A stretch of 64,000 nucleotides of DNA from Otis tarda (lineage: Eukaryota; Chordata; Aves; Otidiformes; Otididae). Made by a program: the position numbers and the translations under genes. The notes beneath the pieces were generated by a model, which ran no database searches, was not told the DNA's origin, and was given only the letters and a program-made list of their open reading frames with translations. Shown here piece after piece: positions 1 to 13,400 of this stretch. Numbering within the stretch: position 1 is the first letter of the stretch; every line of letters starts with the position of its first letter. The stretch covers positions 40,913,371 through 40,977,370 of the forward strand of contig CM048557.1 of the NCBI GenBank assembly GCA_026413225.1. Reading direction: 5' to 3'.

Positions 1-3000
1 AGTCAGTTCTGTAAAAATGTAATAATGCATTTCTTGTTTACTATTTGATCTCTTATTTACATTTTAGATGAGAGCCCTAGAATGTTGCAAAACTTTGTTA
101 TAGCACAATAAGTAAAATGCTTCTAGGTATGTGGACATTGACTGGAGAGGGTTTGGCATGAGAGACGTGCATCTAATTTGAATGATAACTATACTGCAAG
201 AAGTCTTAAAACTCAGATGGTGTTTTTTTTTATAATTTGTGTGTCAAGGGTGTGTATAAATGTTGGTGAAATCTTTAACAAAATAAATTAATGTTGAGTG
301 CTTGTATCTACTGAAGAAGTAATTAAAATTTTGTTTAAAATATGTTTTATGGAATCTGCTGGGTTGGCCATGCTGGAGACTTAAGACCTTTTTATCCGCA
401 GAACAGGTATTGCAGGCTTTACCTCTAAGAGGTCTCAACCAGTACCTGAAAAGACAGCATTTAGGGGTGTGACTCACAACCAGGGACAGCTGACTTTGAG
501 GTGTCTCATGTGGTTATGCAGCCTACAGAGCTGGCATGTCCTGGAAGCAGTTCCTGAGCCATCGTGGTTTCTGTTTCAGCATTTTGAAGCAAACCAGGCA
601 GGTTTCAGTTTGTCTTGAAATACAAAGCCAGAGTTACCTGTACAGGCATGGGGGGGGGGTGAACCTGCTTGGGGGCAGTAAGATCAAGAAGCATCTCTCT
701 TCATGAGCCCAGGTCCTTAGTCTTCTGTGTATGTGCTGGTTTGGAAGGAGTTAAAGCCATTGTATTGTAAGTCCTCAGCGACTATGTGCTCCATCAGTAT
801 ACCAGCCCATCAGTATGCCAGAGTGAGTCACACAGGCCGATCATGATACCAGTTTTCTCTTGTAGAAGTTTGTCTGCGAGAAATACTTTAACGAGGGCGA
901 GATCTAACACAGTGCAACAGCACGTATTTAAATCACAGTAGTTAAACTGTGTGTCATTTGTGTGCGTGCCAAATGATCCTTACAGAAGAAATATTTTGTA
1001 AGGGACATAAAGGAGAGTGCTAGTCAGTCATTTGGGAAGGTAATTTCTTTTGAAGGAAAGTTTGCAATTTTGAGACTTTTTTACATCTTCCTCAAGTGAT
1101 ACCTTCTGAGATTTTTGTTTCTAGGGAGTCTTCATTCTGTCACAAACTTTCGTAGGTGTTTTGTAGATCAAGTGTGCAGGAAGCACATACTGTAGGCTAT
1201 TCTGGACAAAAATTGTAATGCATGGTTGACTGTGATGGGGAGAACTGGACTTGACAGCACATCAAGATCTGGATAGTTCCTTCCAGTCTTCTATTCCTAA
1301 GCGCATTTGTGATGCAGATAGTTGTCCAGTGACCTGGAATGAGACAGCCTATTCATTTCTGACAAACAGCCTTCAGATAGTAATGTCTTTTCATTACTAA
1401 AATGAGAAAAATAATGGCAGAGATATGAAAGGCTTGCATCTTGCCACCAATTCCCTTCAACCATTTGATTCTGTATGCATAAAGGCATCGTAATTTTTGT
1501 GTATGTGCATGAGAATGCACAGAAAACCACATAAGAGCTGTATTAGAAGCAGAGCTATCTTCATAAGTAGAGTACCAATTGCTGATTATAAAAGGTAGCT
1601 TCTCAAATACATAGAACTTGATGAAGGAATGAGAGTTTCTCCACCCATCAACATGCACAGATATGCTTTTTGTTTGTTTATTATATTTCATAGGTTTCTT
1701 TATATCTTATAGATGAAAAACTAATTTTAACACGTGGTCTGTATCTGAAAGCCAACATGAAAAGAGAAGAAATAAACTTTGGTGGAAATGACTTTGAAAT
1801 TACTCATCTATTTCCCTTTTTTGCCTAAATTGTGCAAGTAAACGTTTTTATTTGTGCAAGTGATTTTTTTTCAGAATTTTTCTAAAGGTTATAAAAAAAA
1901 CCCTTAAGATATTTTTAACACTGGTGTTATTCCCAATGACAGGTTCCACAGCTATGCTTGCATGCTTTTTGTAAATTAAAAAAAATATATATTTGTACGT
2001 GTATTTTTTTTCCAGTATTTCTGCACAAAACTGTGTGCTTGTGCTGCCATTTATATAAGCAAAATTTCTGGCTAAAATTTTGAAGCCTATCTTTGGGGCT
2101 GGTGGGAAAATACAGAAATGACCAGTGATCCTAGTGGACCTCTTTCCTGCAGGTATTAATCACCTGTTCTAACACTGTGAGTGATTATTGCCTCATAAAT
2201 TACAGACAACACGTTTGAGTACTACTATGGTTCTACTTCCGTTAACAATATGATTCATGTTTTTGTATCTAGTCTGGATAAGAGCATTTGTGAGGATTAA
2301 AAAAAAAAAATCTGGCCTAAAGTATTTTCATATGTAAAACAGTCCAGGCCATTCATAAGAATGCATGCAGATACAACAGTTGGAACATCAGAAAGGGATT
2401 AACCGTGTAGAAAGATTAAGTTAATAAAGGAATAATTAGGATTAGAGGCCAATCCTGCAGTAGGATCCCTACGTGTCAATTCTTCGTGTATTTTTCCTGT
2501 TATGTATTGCTTGACAGTAACTCAAAGGCTCTGCCAGTGCTCCTGGGGTAGTTTTACTGTCCTTCCTTTCTCAGATCCCACTTGAATATTTGCAGGCATG
2601 CTAAGCCTCAGGTTTTTACTCTTCATGGATGGATTTATGCAACTTGCTGAATTCTGGGAACGGGACTTAGGCTTGTCAGTACAGTTCATTGCTAAATTAT
2701 TAAAATACCTTGGAAACAACTTGTTCAAAACAGAGATCTACGAATTCATGCTTCAGCAGTACCAAACCCAAAGATGAAGCGTAAAACTAAGAAGAAAGAA
2801 AGCAAGCTGTCTGTGTCACTGTCATTACCAGTTTAGCTTAGACAGATGTCTTTTGCAGTTGGTAGGAGCAACGTGCGTAGCTTTTGGTCTCCTGCTTCTG
2901 AGCTTGCTATTTTTTTCATTAAAACAATGGGCAGCAATTCTTAAGTTGTTCCTCTTTCAGACCACAACCCTTTTTAAAGCAGCTTTAAAGCTTCGGGTTT

Positions 3001-4145
3001 CTTTTACTCATGAGGTTGGACCTTGCTAGAGTGCCTCTTTCCGAGCTGGAAGGTTGTTCATTCTTATCCTTGTTTCTTGGAAGGCTTGTGTCAAAAAATT
3101 ACTATGTCATATCACTGTTTTACATTTCTTTATGCCTCAGAACATTAAGACATCGCTTATTACAACTCTAACTTCAAGCAGCAATACAAAATAGAAAGGG
3201 GAAAAAAGAGCCGCACATTAAACACAGAAAAGATTGTCTAGATGGTACTCTTCCATTTAGTCGTAAAAGACAGCCTGAGCTGCCACCCAGCAGTGAAGAT
3301 CCTGTCATACATTTCCATCTGGGCCCTTTTTTATCTTAATGACCTCATTCATTCTTTCTCAGAGACCAACTTGTGCTGGTTCAGAAGCCCGGGGTGCAGC
3401 GTACAAGCCGTGTGTGCCGCTACAGCAGCACTGACCAGCGTTCGTGACTCTTCTGTTGGAGCAAATCAACGAAAGTGGACTCCTATTCTGGATGTGAAGA
3501 GACTTCACCGTGCCTGGCAGAGGTGAGAGCGCTCTGAGATTGTCAGACTCCAACCAGATTGTCTTGTCCCGAGGATTGGTCCTGGACTCCTGTTCCCTGG
3601 GGGTGTCCTATGAACAAGAGCACACCAAAGAGGAACTTACAGAATAACAGGGGTAAAAGCTTTCTTACGGGTGTAGGGTTATGCGAGGGAAGAGTCCTCC
3701 CTGCTAGCTGATGTATTCTTTGATATTTTCCTCCATCTGTGGGGCTTGTGAAGATTTACGGGAGAAAATGTAGTCCTACTTATCCTATGCCCCTTTCTAA
3801 TGTGTTTTCTCTTTTGAAGAGTTGTGTGCAGGGGATAGTCAAGGCAAGAAGATGATTTAACTCTTCACCTCTGGTATTAATTCACAATTAAAACTATATT
3901 TTTGTCCAAGAGCAGCATGTCTGTTAGAAAAGTATCTGGTTAGAAAATCAGATATTTCGGTCAAAGTTTCATTAAAATAACGTAACTGCTCCCAGGATGC
4001 TTTTCTGAAATCCTTCTGTGAGTACTTCTTTGTCTGTTGTAGGAATTTTTCTTTTATTGTTGACTGATTTTTGTGAATTTGGTGTGTGATTTCCACCACA
4101 ACCACCCTCACAACCATCTAGTTTTAAAACTGTTTAAAGCAGGGA

Positions 4146-5314
4146 TGAGCAACAGATATCATCTACCTGGACTTGTGCAAGGCATTTGACACTGTCCCGC
4201 GTGACATCCTTCTCTCTAAACTGGAGAGGCATGGGTTTGATGGACGGACCACTCGGTGGATAAGGAGTTGGCTGGATGGCCGCACTCAGAGAGTGGTAGT
4301 CAACGGCTCAATGTCCAAGTGGAGACCGGTCATGAGTGGCGTCCCTCAGGGGTCCGTGTTGGGCCCGGCCCTGTTCAACATCTTTGTCGGCGATATGGAC
4401 AGTGGGATAGAGTGCACCCTCAGCAAGTTCGCCAGTGACACCAAGCTGTGTGGTGCTGTTGACACGCTGGAAGGGAGGGATGCCATCCAGAGGGACCTTG
4501 ACAGGCTGGAGACGTGGGCCCGTGCCAGCCTCATGAAGTTCAACCAGTCAAGGTCCTGCACCTGGGTCATGGCAATCCCAGGCACAAATACAGGCTGGGC
4601 GAAGAATGGATCGAGACCAGCCCTGAGGAGAGGGACTTAGGAGTGATGGTGGACGAGAAGCTCAGTATGAGCCAGCAATGTGCCCTTGCGGCCCAGAAGG
4701 CCAACCGCATCCTGGGTTGCATCAAGAGGAGTGTGGCCAGCAGGTCGAGGGAGGTGATTCTCCCCCTCTACTCTGCCCTGGTGAGACCCCGCCTGGAGTA
4801 CTGCATCCAGTTCTGGAGCCCCCAACATAAGAAGGACATGGACCAGTTGGAGAAGGTCCAGAGGAGGGCCATGAAGATGATAAGAGGGCTGGAGCACCTC
4901 TTCTATGAGGACAGGGTGAGAGAGTTGGGGCTGTTCAGCCTGGAGAAGAGAAGGCTCTGGGGACACCTGATAGCAGCCTTCCAGTACCTCAAGGGGGCCT
5001 ACAAGAAAGATGGGGAGATGCTGTTCAGTAGGGCCTGTCGTGACAGGACTAGGAGTAAAGGTTTTAAAATAGAGGGAAGTAGATTTAGGTTAGATATTAG
5101 GAGAAAATTTTTTTCAATGCGAGTTGTAGAGCACTGGAACAGGTTGCCCAGAGAGGTGGTGGATGCCCCATCCCTGGAAACGTTCAAGGCCAGGTTGGAT
5201 GAGGCTCTGAGCAACCTGATCTCATGGGGGATGTCCCTGCTTCTTGCAAGGGGGTTGGACTAGATGACCTTTGAAGGTCCCTTCCAACCCAAACCATTCT
5301 ATGATTCTATGATG
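4146..5314 (+). mobile_element. CR1 non-LTR retrotransposon, 5'-truncated and frameshifted copy
   Basis: The 3' part of a CR1 LINE in sense orientation. It encodes the later part of the reverse transcriptase and the C-terminal region. The first frame (from about 4164 to 4560) shows [15 protein letters not shown], the [10 protein letters not shown] motif, and FASDTK where an active enzyme has F/YADD. A small deletion near 4545-4555 shifts the frame, and the downstream part (about 4554-5263) then reads [32 protein letters not shown] and [16 protein letters not shown]. The copy ends with the CR1 tail AACCATTCTATGATTCTATGA. The frameshift and the lost catalytic Asp mark it as a dead copy. It is GC-richer than its surroundings. 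Confidence 0.93.
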
Positions 5315-6986
5315 TAGTACTTTCTCAAGGACAAGAAATGCCCGTACTACATTTTCTAATATTTATACTAATTTACACTACTAATGATACATACTTGGCA
5401 AAAATTAGTAATTTTTTTCAGTTCTTTAGCTCTTACAGTTAAAATTTTACTGTTTCATATGGTTTCAATTTCCTTACTGGCAGTGCTTCTGAAGCTGTAG
5501 ATAACACTGTACATAAATTATCAATCTCCACTTAGTTAAGAAAGGAACTCTCAGTATCAAGTCTAATTAGTGAAGATACATTTAGTATAGAAATCTGAAC
5601 TTCTTTGTGTATGGAGTAAACCACAGTACACTGAGGTGATCGCATTCTTGAGATCCAAGTGGTGATAAAAGAGGTGGCTTTTCTTTCAGAAAAAAATCAG
5701 GTGGCCAATATGAATCAAAAGTAAGCAATAATTAATGTCAGCACAGTATATTGGGATTTTTTGTATCCCTGACATGAAAGGTTTAGATGGTATCACCCAT
5801 GAAACTTATGTAGCCAGTTTATTCAACTTGCTAATAATATGAGGCAGCACTTAGGCAGCTCACCTTGTTACAAAAAATCAGCATATGTTTAAATAGTCTA
5901 TGAGGTTGCTGCCTCAAAAACCTATTTTGGTTTTTATATTTGTCCCCTTTTGCTTTTCTGCATTAAGATATACTGTTTTTACGCAAGAGCTACACCGTAT
6001 CATTCTGGGAATTCCTGGTATGTTTTTTTTTTTTTAGCTTGCACTTTATCACAGGAGCTACGAGACATTAGGAGAGAATATTTGTGTTATACTTTAGTAA
6101 AGCAACAGGCAAGGAGCAACTCTTCAGAACTGGAATAAAGAAACAGCTTTTGCGGTAGTTGCTGTATTTCCAGTGCATTTGGGCCAATAAATCTGTGATC
6201 CAAATAGAGTCAGATGGAAAACATTACAGTGACTGTCTTCTGGCATTAAAGAAAATAACCAAGAACTTACAGTTCAAAAAATTTCATCTGCATCTTATGT
6301 TTTTTTGCATGCTTTTCAAAACATGAAAGATTGCAGTTATTTAGCAAGCAGATTGTCATATATATTGTGCTCTTTTTTATAGCCTTTTTTGTTTGTACAT
6401 TGCAAGTGACATATTTCTATTTTACAACTATATTTCAATGGCGTTAATATTTATTTAGATTGAGATTAAGCTGTTTTGAGTAATTACCATGAACAGATTT
6501 CTTCTTGGCTATCAAAGACCCACACTTAGTTTGCATTAAGTGCAGTATCTTCCTTTTGCATTAGTGTGGGAAATCAGGTGGAAAAAAATAGATTTCAGCA
6601 GCTCGTGGTCCAGCTTGAGATATATGCTGATACTACTGATATGGAGATATTTAAGAGGCCCCTAGTTGGGGTGTGTGAATGGAAAAAAAAAAAAGAAAAA
6701 GCTAATAGGCCAATATTGCTCTTATGAGCTGTGTTAATCTTGTAATTTGGTATTGGGCAAATTTCTGATAATGTTTCAAATCAGTTAGCATGTAGGAAGA
6801 AAATGGTGAGTAAATTTATGATTTTCAGGAAGAAATTGTTTACTTCTCCATTTTCCAAAATCCTGCAAAGTAATTAAATTGTGTGATAATGAGAAAGCTA
6901 TTATTTATTAGATAGTATTAGATAGTTGAAGATGATTTATTACTTATTGAAGATTATTACTTATTCAAGATGATTTATTACTTATT

Positions 6987-7092
6987 ACTGAGCAACCTGA
7001 TCTGGTTGGAGATGTCCCTGTCCTTGCAGAGGGCTTAGACTAGATGACCTTTAAAGGTCCTTTCCAACCCTAACTATTCTATGATTCTATAG
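6987..7092 (+). mobile_element. CR1 3'-end fragment
   Basis: About 105 bp matching the extreme 3' end of CR1: GAGCAACCTGATCTGGTTGGA, then TAGATGACCTTTAAAGGTCC, CTTTCCAACCCTAACTATTC and TATGATTCTATAG. It closely parallels 5206-5314 of the longer copy but is an independent, extremely 5'-truncated insertion. Confidence 0.9.
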
Positions 7093-7281
7093 TTTGTGAT
7101 TATTTGGGGGGGAAAAAAATTGGTGTTTTACTCATGGGATTCGTGCAAAAGATTATATTCTTATATTTATGTTTTGGCAGTAAACTCGGTCCTAAATATG
7201 TGCAGACCTGGGCTGGCTAGCTTTTAGGAAGTCTTTTGTAATTCCTATGTATACTTTTTTTTTTTTCCCTTCTCCTCACAG

Positions 7282-7478
7282 AAATATTCTTCATTCCTGC
7301 ACCCCATATTCGAATCTAGCACTGAGATCAACAAAAAAGAATGATAAAATTTTTTCTTATGGTAAACAAACAAGGTCAAACGAGGCTCTCTAGGTATTAT
7401 GAGCATGTAGAAATTAATAAACGGACAATGCTGGAAGCTGAAGTAGTAAAAACCTGTCTCTCTCGTTCAAAGGATCAG
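7282..7478 (+). CDS. AP4S1: AP4S1 first coding exon (ATG at 7341)
   Basis: The acceptor TTTTTCCCTTCTCCTCACAG ends at 7281. The 5' UTR is 7282-7340 and coding runs 7341-7478 (46 codons). The donor is CAG|GTAAGT. It encodes the beta-strand start of the longin-like fold, through LSRSKDQ. Confidence 0.95.
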
Positions 7479-10400
7479 GTAAGTTTTGTGGTTTTTCCCC
7501 TAGCCATTTTATTTTATCAACATCTCAGATCTTTCACATTGATAATTCTGAAAACACACCAGTTTCCATTGCAGGTCATTGTTTCATTTATACCTATGAA
7601 GAAAAAGATTGTGTTTCTAGATTATGTGTTCAGTCAGATGAACTGTTATTCTGCATTGAATAAATATTTTTTTTCTGAGGCTTACAGAAATTTTGGGGAT
7701 TTGTGTATCATTGTCATGAAGATTCTGCCCGTTTGTTTGAAGAAGCTCAGGAGTCCAGGAAGAATTTATTTTATCCTGTTAATTGCTTGTCTGGTAGAGA
7801 TCGATGGAGAGATGCTCCTCCTGCTTTGCAGAAGGTGGTAGGGATGGTACTGACAGCTCCAAGTGTAAACAAAAAACTTAAGAGAAAAGATTCCAAATCA
7901 TGAAAATGCTGTCTAAAACACAGAGGTTTTTGGAAAACAGATTTTTAGGCCTTTGTATTAGGCATTTTTATTTTGAAAAAGTGTTCACACTTTCTGCAAG
8001 AAAGTCAGAAAACTCAGAAGTTGGAATTTTGCTTAGATGACAGCTGAGATTTTCATGCTTCACTCAACTGAGCCATTGCTTTTTTAAGAAAGTACTGAAC
8101 TTTGCAAAACTTTTGAGTACATTGCCTTGCATTGAAGGAAAAATCTGTGACTTGTGCTGTGAGTGGGGTTTTTTGGTTTGTGTTCTGAAGCCAGCTGCTT
8201 TATTTTTCATTAATTATGTGTGCCCTTGAGCAATGGTCCTCGCATATTTCATTCTAGAAAACCTCAGAAAAAATAGCAGCTTCTGTAAAATACCTTAGTT
8301 CACAGAATTGACAGTAACTAAAGAAATTAACCTCCTCCATACTGCTTTCAAAAACATCTCCAAACAGAAACTTCACAAAATGAACTAAGGATATGCTGCC
8401 ATTTAAAGAACTGAGCGAAATGATACTTAAACAAATTAAAAAGAGGAATTTTGTAAAGCGGAGTATAACAGCACCATCTGCTGGCTCCTGTCCTATTGTG
8501 AAAGATGTGAATTCCCCCTCTGGGTCTGGAAGTCTAATACTTTTAATTTTTATATAAAAATATTGATCATTTTTTTAAATATGAAAAAGAACTTGAAGTT
8601 GTCTTTTTTGGAAGCCTCCAGCTGAAAATTTAGGGGAAGTATTGACTGTCTTATGAACTTGAACAAATTTCTTCAGTTCTGTGTTTTGCAAGTTTTCCAT
8701 TTAAAAAGCGATAGCAAGTTTTCTGCCAGTAGATGAAAAGTTTTGTGTAACAGTTATCCTACTAAATTTCTTTCAAGTCAAAATTGTTTGGTGTATCTTG
8801 GGAAATCCATTGTTCTTTGGGAGCCTTACGAACAGGACAGCTTTGGCTCTTAGAGCACTCTGTGTTCAATACTGTCGTGTGCTTAAATGGCAGCTACTGT
8901 TTTTGACGCGTTTTGCTTCTGCCTAGTGCTCTTTCATTGAGTATAAGGACTTTAAGCTGGTGTACCGACAGTATGCAGCCCTTTTCATAGTTGTTGGAAT
9001 CAACGAGACAGAGGTAAGAAATTATGTACACCCTTGAAATGAGAGCTTGTAGTAGTCATGGGCAAGAATTAAGTCTTTTTCCAGCATGAAATTTTGCAGT
9101 AGCAGTTACAGATTTTCAAGGAGTTATTGCAAAAAGACAGTTTTATTTCTGTGAAATAAAAAGAGGTGTAAAAGAAAATGTATGTTTGACTTCATCTTAT
9201 AGCAGTAGACTGAACTGTTACCATGAGGCAGTCTTCGTGACCCTTATACTGATTCTACTTTCTAAATGTATGTTTGATTAAGCAAATTTATGTAGGGTGA
9301 GGTTTCTCAACAAATGTTAGCATTACAGCCAGATCAGCTGTCTAATCTGCCGGGCTGTCTAATCAGCTGTCTAACCTTCCAAAAGAAGGCCAAAGAAGAA
9401 GTTGCCATACTCTCAGATAGAAAGATTACAATTTATTGTATTTTTTAAAAAAAGGGGTAGAGGGGAAAGTATCTGACTGAAAATTGACAAGCACTGTAAT
9501 TTCATCTGTTCAGGCTGAGCCTGAAAGGCTTTAGTGTTTGCATTGATTCCCAGTTCTCAGAAATTAATTCAGAGCTTACTATTGGAGACTTTAATTGGGT
9601 GGTGTGGAAGGTAGCTGCTGACTACCACCATATCTTCATGTCAGAGTTACAGTAGCATGCAATTCTGCAAATCCTTTTGGCTTTGCTACACCACACAAAA
9701 ATCACCCATCCATCCATATGCTGCAGCGTAGCCTGGCTCCGTGCTGCAGCTGGCCGGTGTGGCTTCAGCATGGGGAGGCATAGCCTGGTTACCTGGATCT
9801 GTCTAGCTAACCTGGGCAAAGGATGCAATGGGATGGCAGCAGCCCAGGCGAGACAGATCCATTGGGTGCTGCAGTGCTTACTGGTGTGGTTGGCCTGAAG
9901 CTTCTGCCCTGGAGCACTCCCCTGCTCTCAGTGCCTGCGCTGGGTAACCACACCTCTGCTTGCTGTGGTGGCGTCAGCTTGTGCACTTTGTTGTAGGTCT
10001 TATACTATTCTCTGGTTGCTTTTCATACACCACAAACTGAAATAACACAAAGAATACTATTACATTTCTAGCTATTAATTTAATATCCACTTATTTTTAA
10101 TTTAATTTCAGAATGAGATGGCAGTCTATGAATTAATTCATAATTTTGTGGAAGTTTTGGACAAATACTTCAGCAGAGTGGTGAGTGAGACATTGAATCT
10201 GTTATGAAATATTTCTTATCTTTCAAAGCTTTAGTGAATATGTCATTTCAGGGAATAAATCAAAGGAGATTTTTTTTTTACATACTCATTTAGAGTTTAG
10301 AATACTTTTGAATATTACCACTGTAAAAAATAAGAGAAAAAAGAAAGAAAGAAAAAAAGCAGTATTAGCTGATTTTTCAGAGAAGTAAAAGTATATGTGG

Positions 10401-13400
10401 TCTATAAGTTGTAGACAAGGAATACCAGAAAGATTTATGTTAGAAAAGCATGGGTTTATATACTTATACTCAGAGGTTTCTTTGGGCCATCTACTCTTAA
10501 ATTAGCCACTGGCATTTAATACATTTTAAAAGAAATAATGAAGTTTTTCTTTATAGTTCTTTTTTGCAGTTCTTAGCATGACATCCCCCAGATGAACTCC
10601 ATTCACGATAAAGATGGTGTAAGCATTAAGCAGGGAGCTGACATCACTCTCACTGAACAAGATCAGAGGGATGGAGCAAATGAAACCTCAAAAACCAGTC
10701 TGTACTTGTGCTCCCTGTATAGTTGTCATGCAACAGTGGCTATCTGATAAAACAGCTATTGTATAGATAGTCATTTTGTTAAGGATTCAACGTCAGACTT
10801 GGCTCCAGTTAAAATGACACTGCTGCTTTTGGTGGGAGATCTTTTTGTTTGCTTGTTTTTACAAAGTTTCAAAATGCAGCACTGTTATCCTGGTTAGAAC
10901 ATGTGCTGTTTAATATAGGGTTTGTAATAATCTTGTTATAAACAAATTTGTCTGAAATCATATTTCAGCACAATTTCAATTTATCTATGCTGAAAAGTCT
11001 TGCGTATCCCTCTCAGAAAAGAGGACTGGATAGAGTTTCCTCCATAGTCCGTGTGCCTGAGGGTATTATGTTGGTAATTGTTGTTACAAGAGACCAGTAT
11101 GCAGGGTCTGTAACTGGTTTCCCAGTCCTAGTACCACAGCAGACGTGGCAGAGCTCCCTCTGTGAATGCAAGGACATGCTTGAAAAAAATCACCTGCACC
11201 CTTCACTACTTAGATGCCTGGTAAATGTTTTAGGCTATTATCTCAACTAATGTCACACCAGCCTGTTAAAACTGCTGGTACCAAGTTTATAACTTTCTGA
11301 CTGTACTGATTTCAGAATTTGTCTCTGTTATGATTGCAGTCCCAACCTAAGCAGTGATAACCAGGAATGGAATTTGGTCCCAGAAGCACAGGAACGCACA
11401 ATAAAATTTAGTCACGTCTTAGTTATCTAATTGAGCTAATAGTTGCCAACCACTTCTCAAGTTTTATTTTCTTCACTTTAGGCAGAGCAAAAATAGATGT
11501 AGTTCTTATATCTCTGAATGAAGTACATATAATTCCTTGACCATGTATATAACCCAGCCACTGATAGTTGTTAGAAATTTGCTGAATTCATCATACCAGA
11601 GTTTTTTGTGTTTTCCACAGCATTTCAGGTTTGAAGCTAAAGGAACCAGAAAGGGAGGTGGTTAAAGAAATCTCATGCCATTCTGTGGTTCTATTTTTAA
11701 TAGCATATAACACGATAAATGACAGAGCACTGAAGAAGAGGGCTATAATTGTAGCTGGGGTTTCAGGCAGAAACCACAGAGCAAGAAAGTATAAGTCTGT
11801 ACTATTATGGATTAATGTTCAGGATTTGCAGAATTTTAGCAGAGTCCCAAATTATGATGATGACAACGGAGACAGAATTCTGGGAAAGGAAAGAACATCT
11901 GTCCTGCTCTAGAAGGACATTTTGTCATCTATTATTTTTGGGCTTGTGAGCTTTAAACATTCTCACATACTCTATTTTTATCTAATGGAGTTTACAGAGC
12001 TTGAATTCAGATATCAGAACAAACATTAACAGAATTAGGGGGAAAACTGTCAAAGTTGCTTGTGAGATGTAATTCTGAAGTCCCCTTCACTTTTATATGG
12101 CTACCCAGGGAAATCTCTGCATACTGTTCAGAATACATGTTCCAATGTTTTCAACTACTTTTTAATGCTGAGGAAATTTAAACAGTTCAGGCTCTTAAAA
12201 TACAATTTTTTGTGATGCATAAAAAATGTATGATTGACTCATGGCAGAGTCACTGAGCGGAGGCCTGTGGACTAGAACTAGTCCAGTTTAGAGCATCTTT
12301 AGACCACAGAAGTAGTAGCAATTTTACCAGTGGGTGCTGTGCCGAAAACTCCAGGGTTAGACTGTGAATGGAAGCCATGTTAGCAAACTAAAATCCCTTG
12401 GTAGCAGATAAAGCTTCACTCTTTCAACAGAGACTGAGGAAGCTCCACTGCAACTGTGCAAGATCTTAACTGCTGAGGCTGTGATTAATTGTTCCTAAAT
12501 TTAGACATTTCACTGAGGCACCCAAGTTAGAAGTCTGGTCATCCTAAGCTCCCATTACCGGCAGCGGAGGCCGATGAGTATCTCGAGAAAGTGAGTCATT
12601 CCTCAAGTGTGCTGAGTCAACTGTTGAAGATAGCCATCTCTTCTGTTGACTGCAGAGAGACCACAAGGGCTTGGGTATTTCAGTTAAATGAATAAAACGA
12701 CTTGGGGTAAATCCAGGCCAAGACTAGAAGGGAAATGATGACTATGTGAAGAATTATGTTGCTGGGGCTGGAGAATAGTTAGAAGTGCTAAGAGTCCAAA
12801 GCTTGGAGTTGCTTTCCCTCTCCTAATATATCCAGCCACAGCTACCACAGCCATGGGTATATACAATGTCAAGATTTTGCTGTTGAAATGATCTGCAGCA
12901 ACATTTTTAACTGTGTTTTTCTATAAATTATAAACTTGGCATTAACCTCCTGTTTTTGCAGAAGGAAGGCGAGAGAATACAGGGCTGGAGTTGCCATGAT
13001 TAGAGATGCTGCTTTTCCTCTCACTCATTCAGATGGCACTGTGTGTAATCAAAGTGTTACTTGTGGGTGACCTCAGTGGGTTTTTCTAAATAAAAATTCA
13101 GAACATTAGCTTTTGTTGCAGAGGCAGGTAACACATCAAAGGCAAAGCAGTGTTGCAGGAAAGAGCATGTAAGTGTATAGTCCAGAACAGAAATATAAAT
13201 TGCCCTAGAATTTTGTATCATTATTTTTAAGACTTTCTTTATCCTGTGAAGGGATGTGTAATGTGTAACGATTATGAGATGAGAGATCTGTAACTAATGG
13301 TTGTCTGTCTCTTTTCCTTGCAGAGTGAATTAGATGTATCCTTTTCAGTATCAGAAATCCATCTGTTGTCTCTTTTTTGGTGTATATTTCAGTTCATACT

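Larger units (their letters stand above)
1..7281. other. Non-coding DNA upstream of the first AP4S1 coding exon (probable 5'-UTR intron or flank)
   Basis: No exon of a recognised protein gene is seen. The ORFs are short and carry no family signature. The acceptor at 7281 shows that a spliced exon lies further upstream, so at least the right part is an intron. The stretch holds two CR1 pieces (listed separately), a run of about ten G near 650-659, and a small CpG-richer block at about 3380-3522 ending in a donor-like AG|GTGAGA. The rest is AT-rich sequence with no structure I recognise. Confidence 0.6.

Noticed and set aside
1-4140. Search for a further gene in the left part
   Set aside because: No conserved frame, splice-joined set or RNA gene could be supported.
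4346-4966. Antisense ORFs opposite the CR1
   Set aside because: These are mirror frames of the CR1 reverse transcriptase region.
7479-7841. Continuation of the AP4S1 frame past the first coding exon (166-residue open frame)
   Set aside because: CAG|GTAAGT is a strong donor, and the family sequence continues at 8927. The read-through part has no sigma-adaptin similarity.
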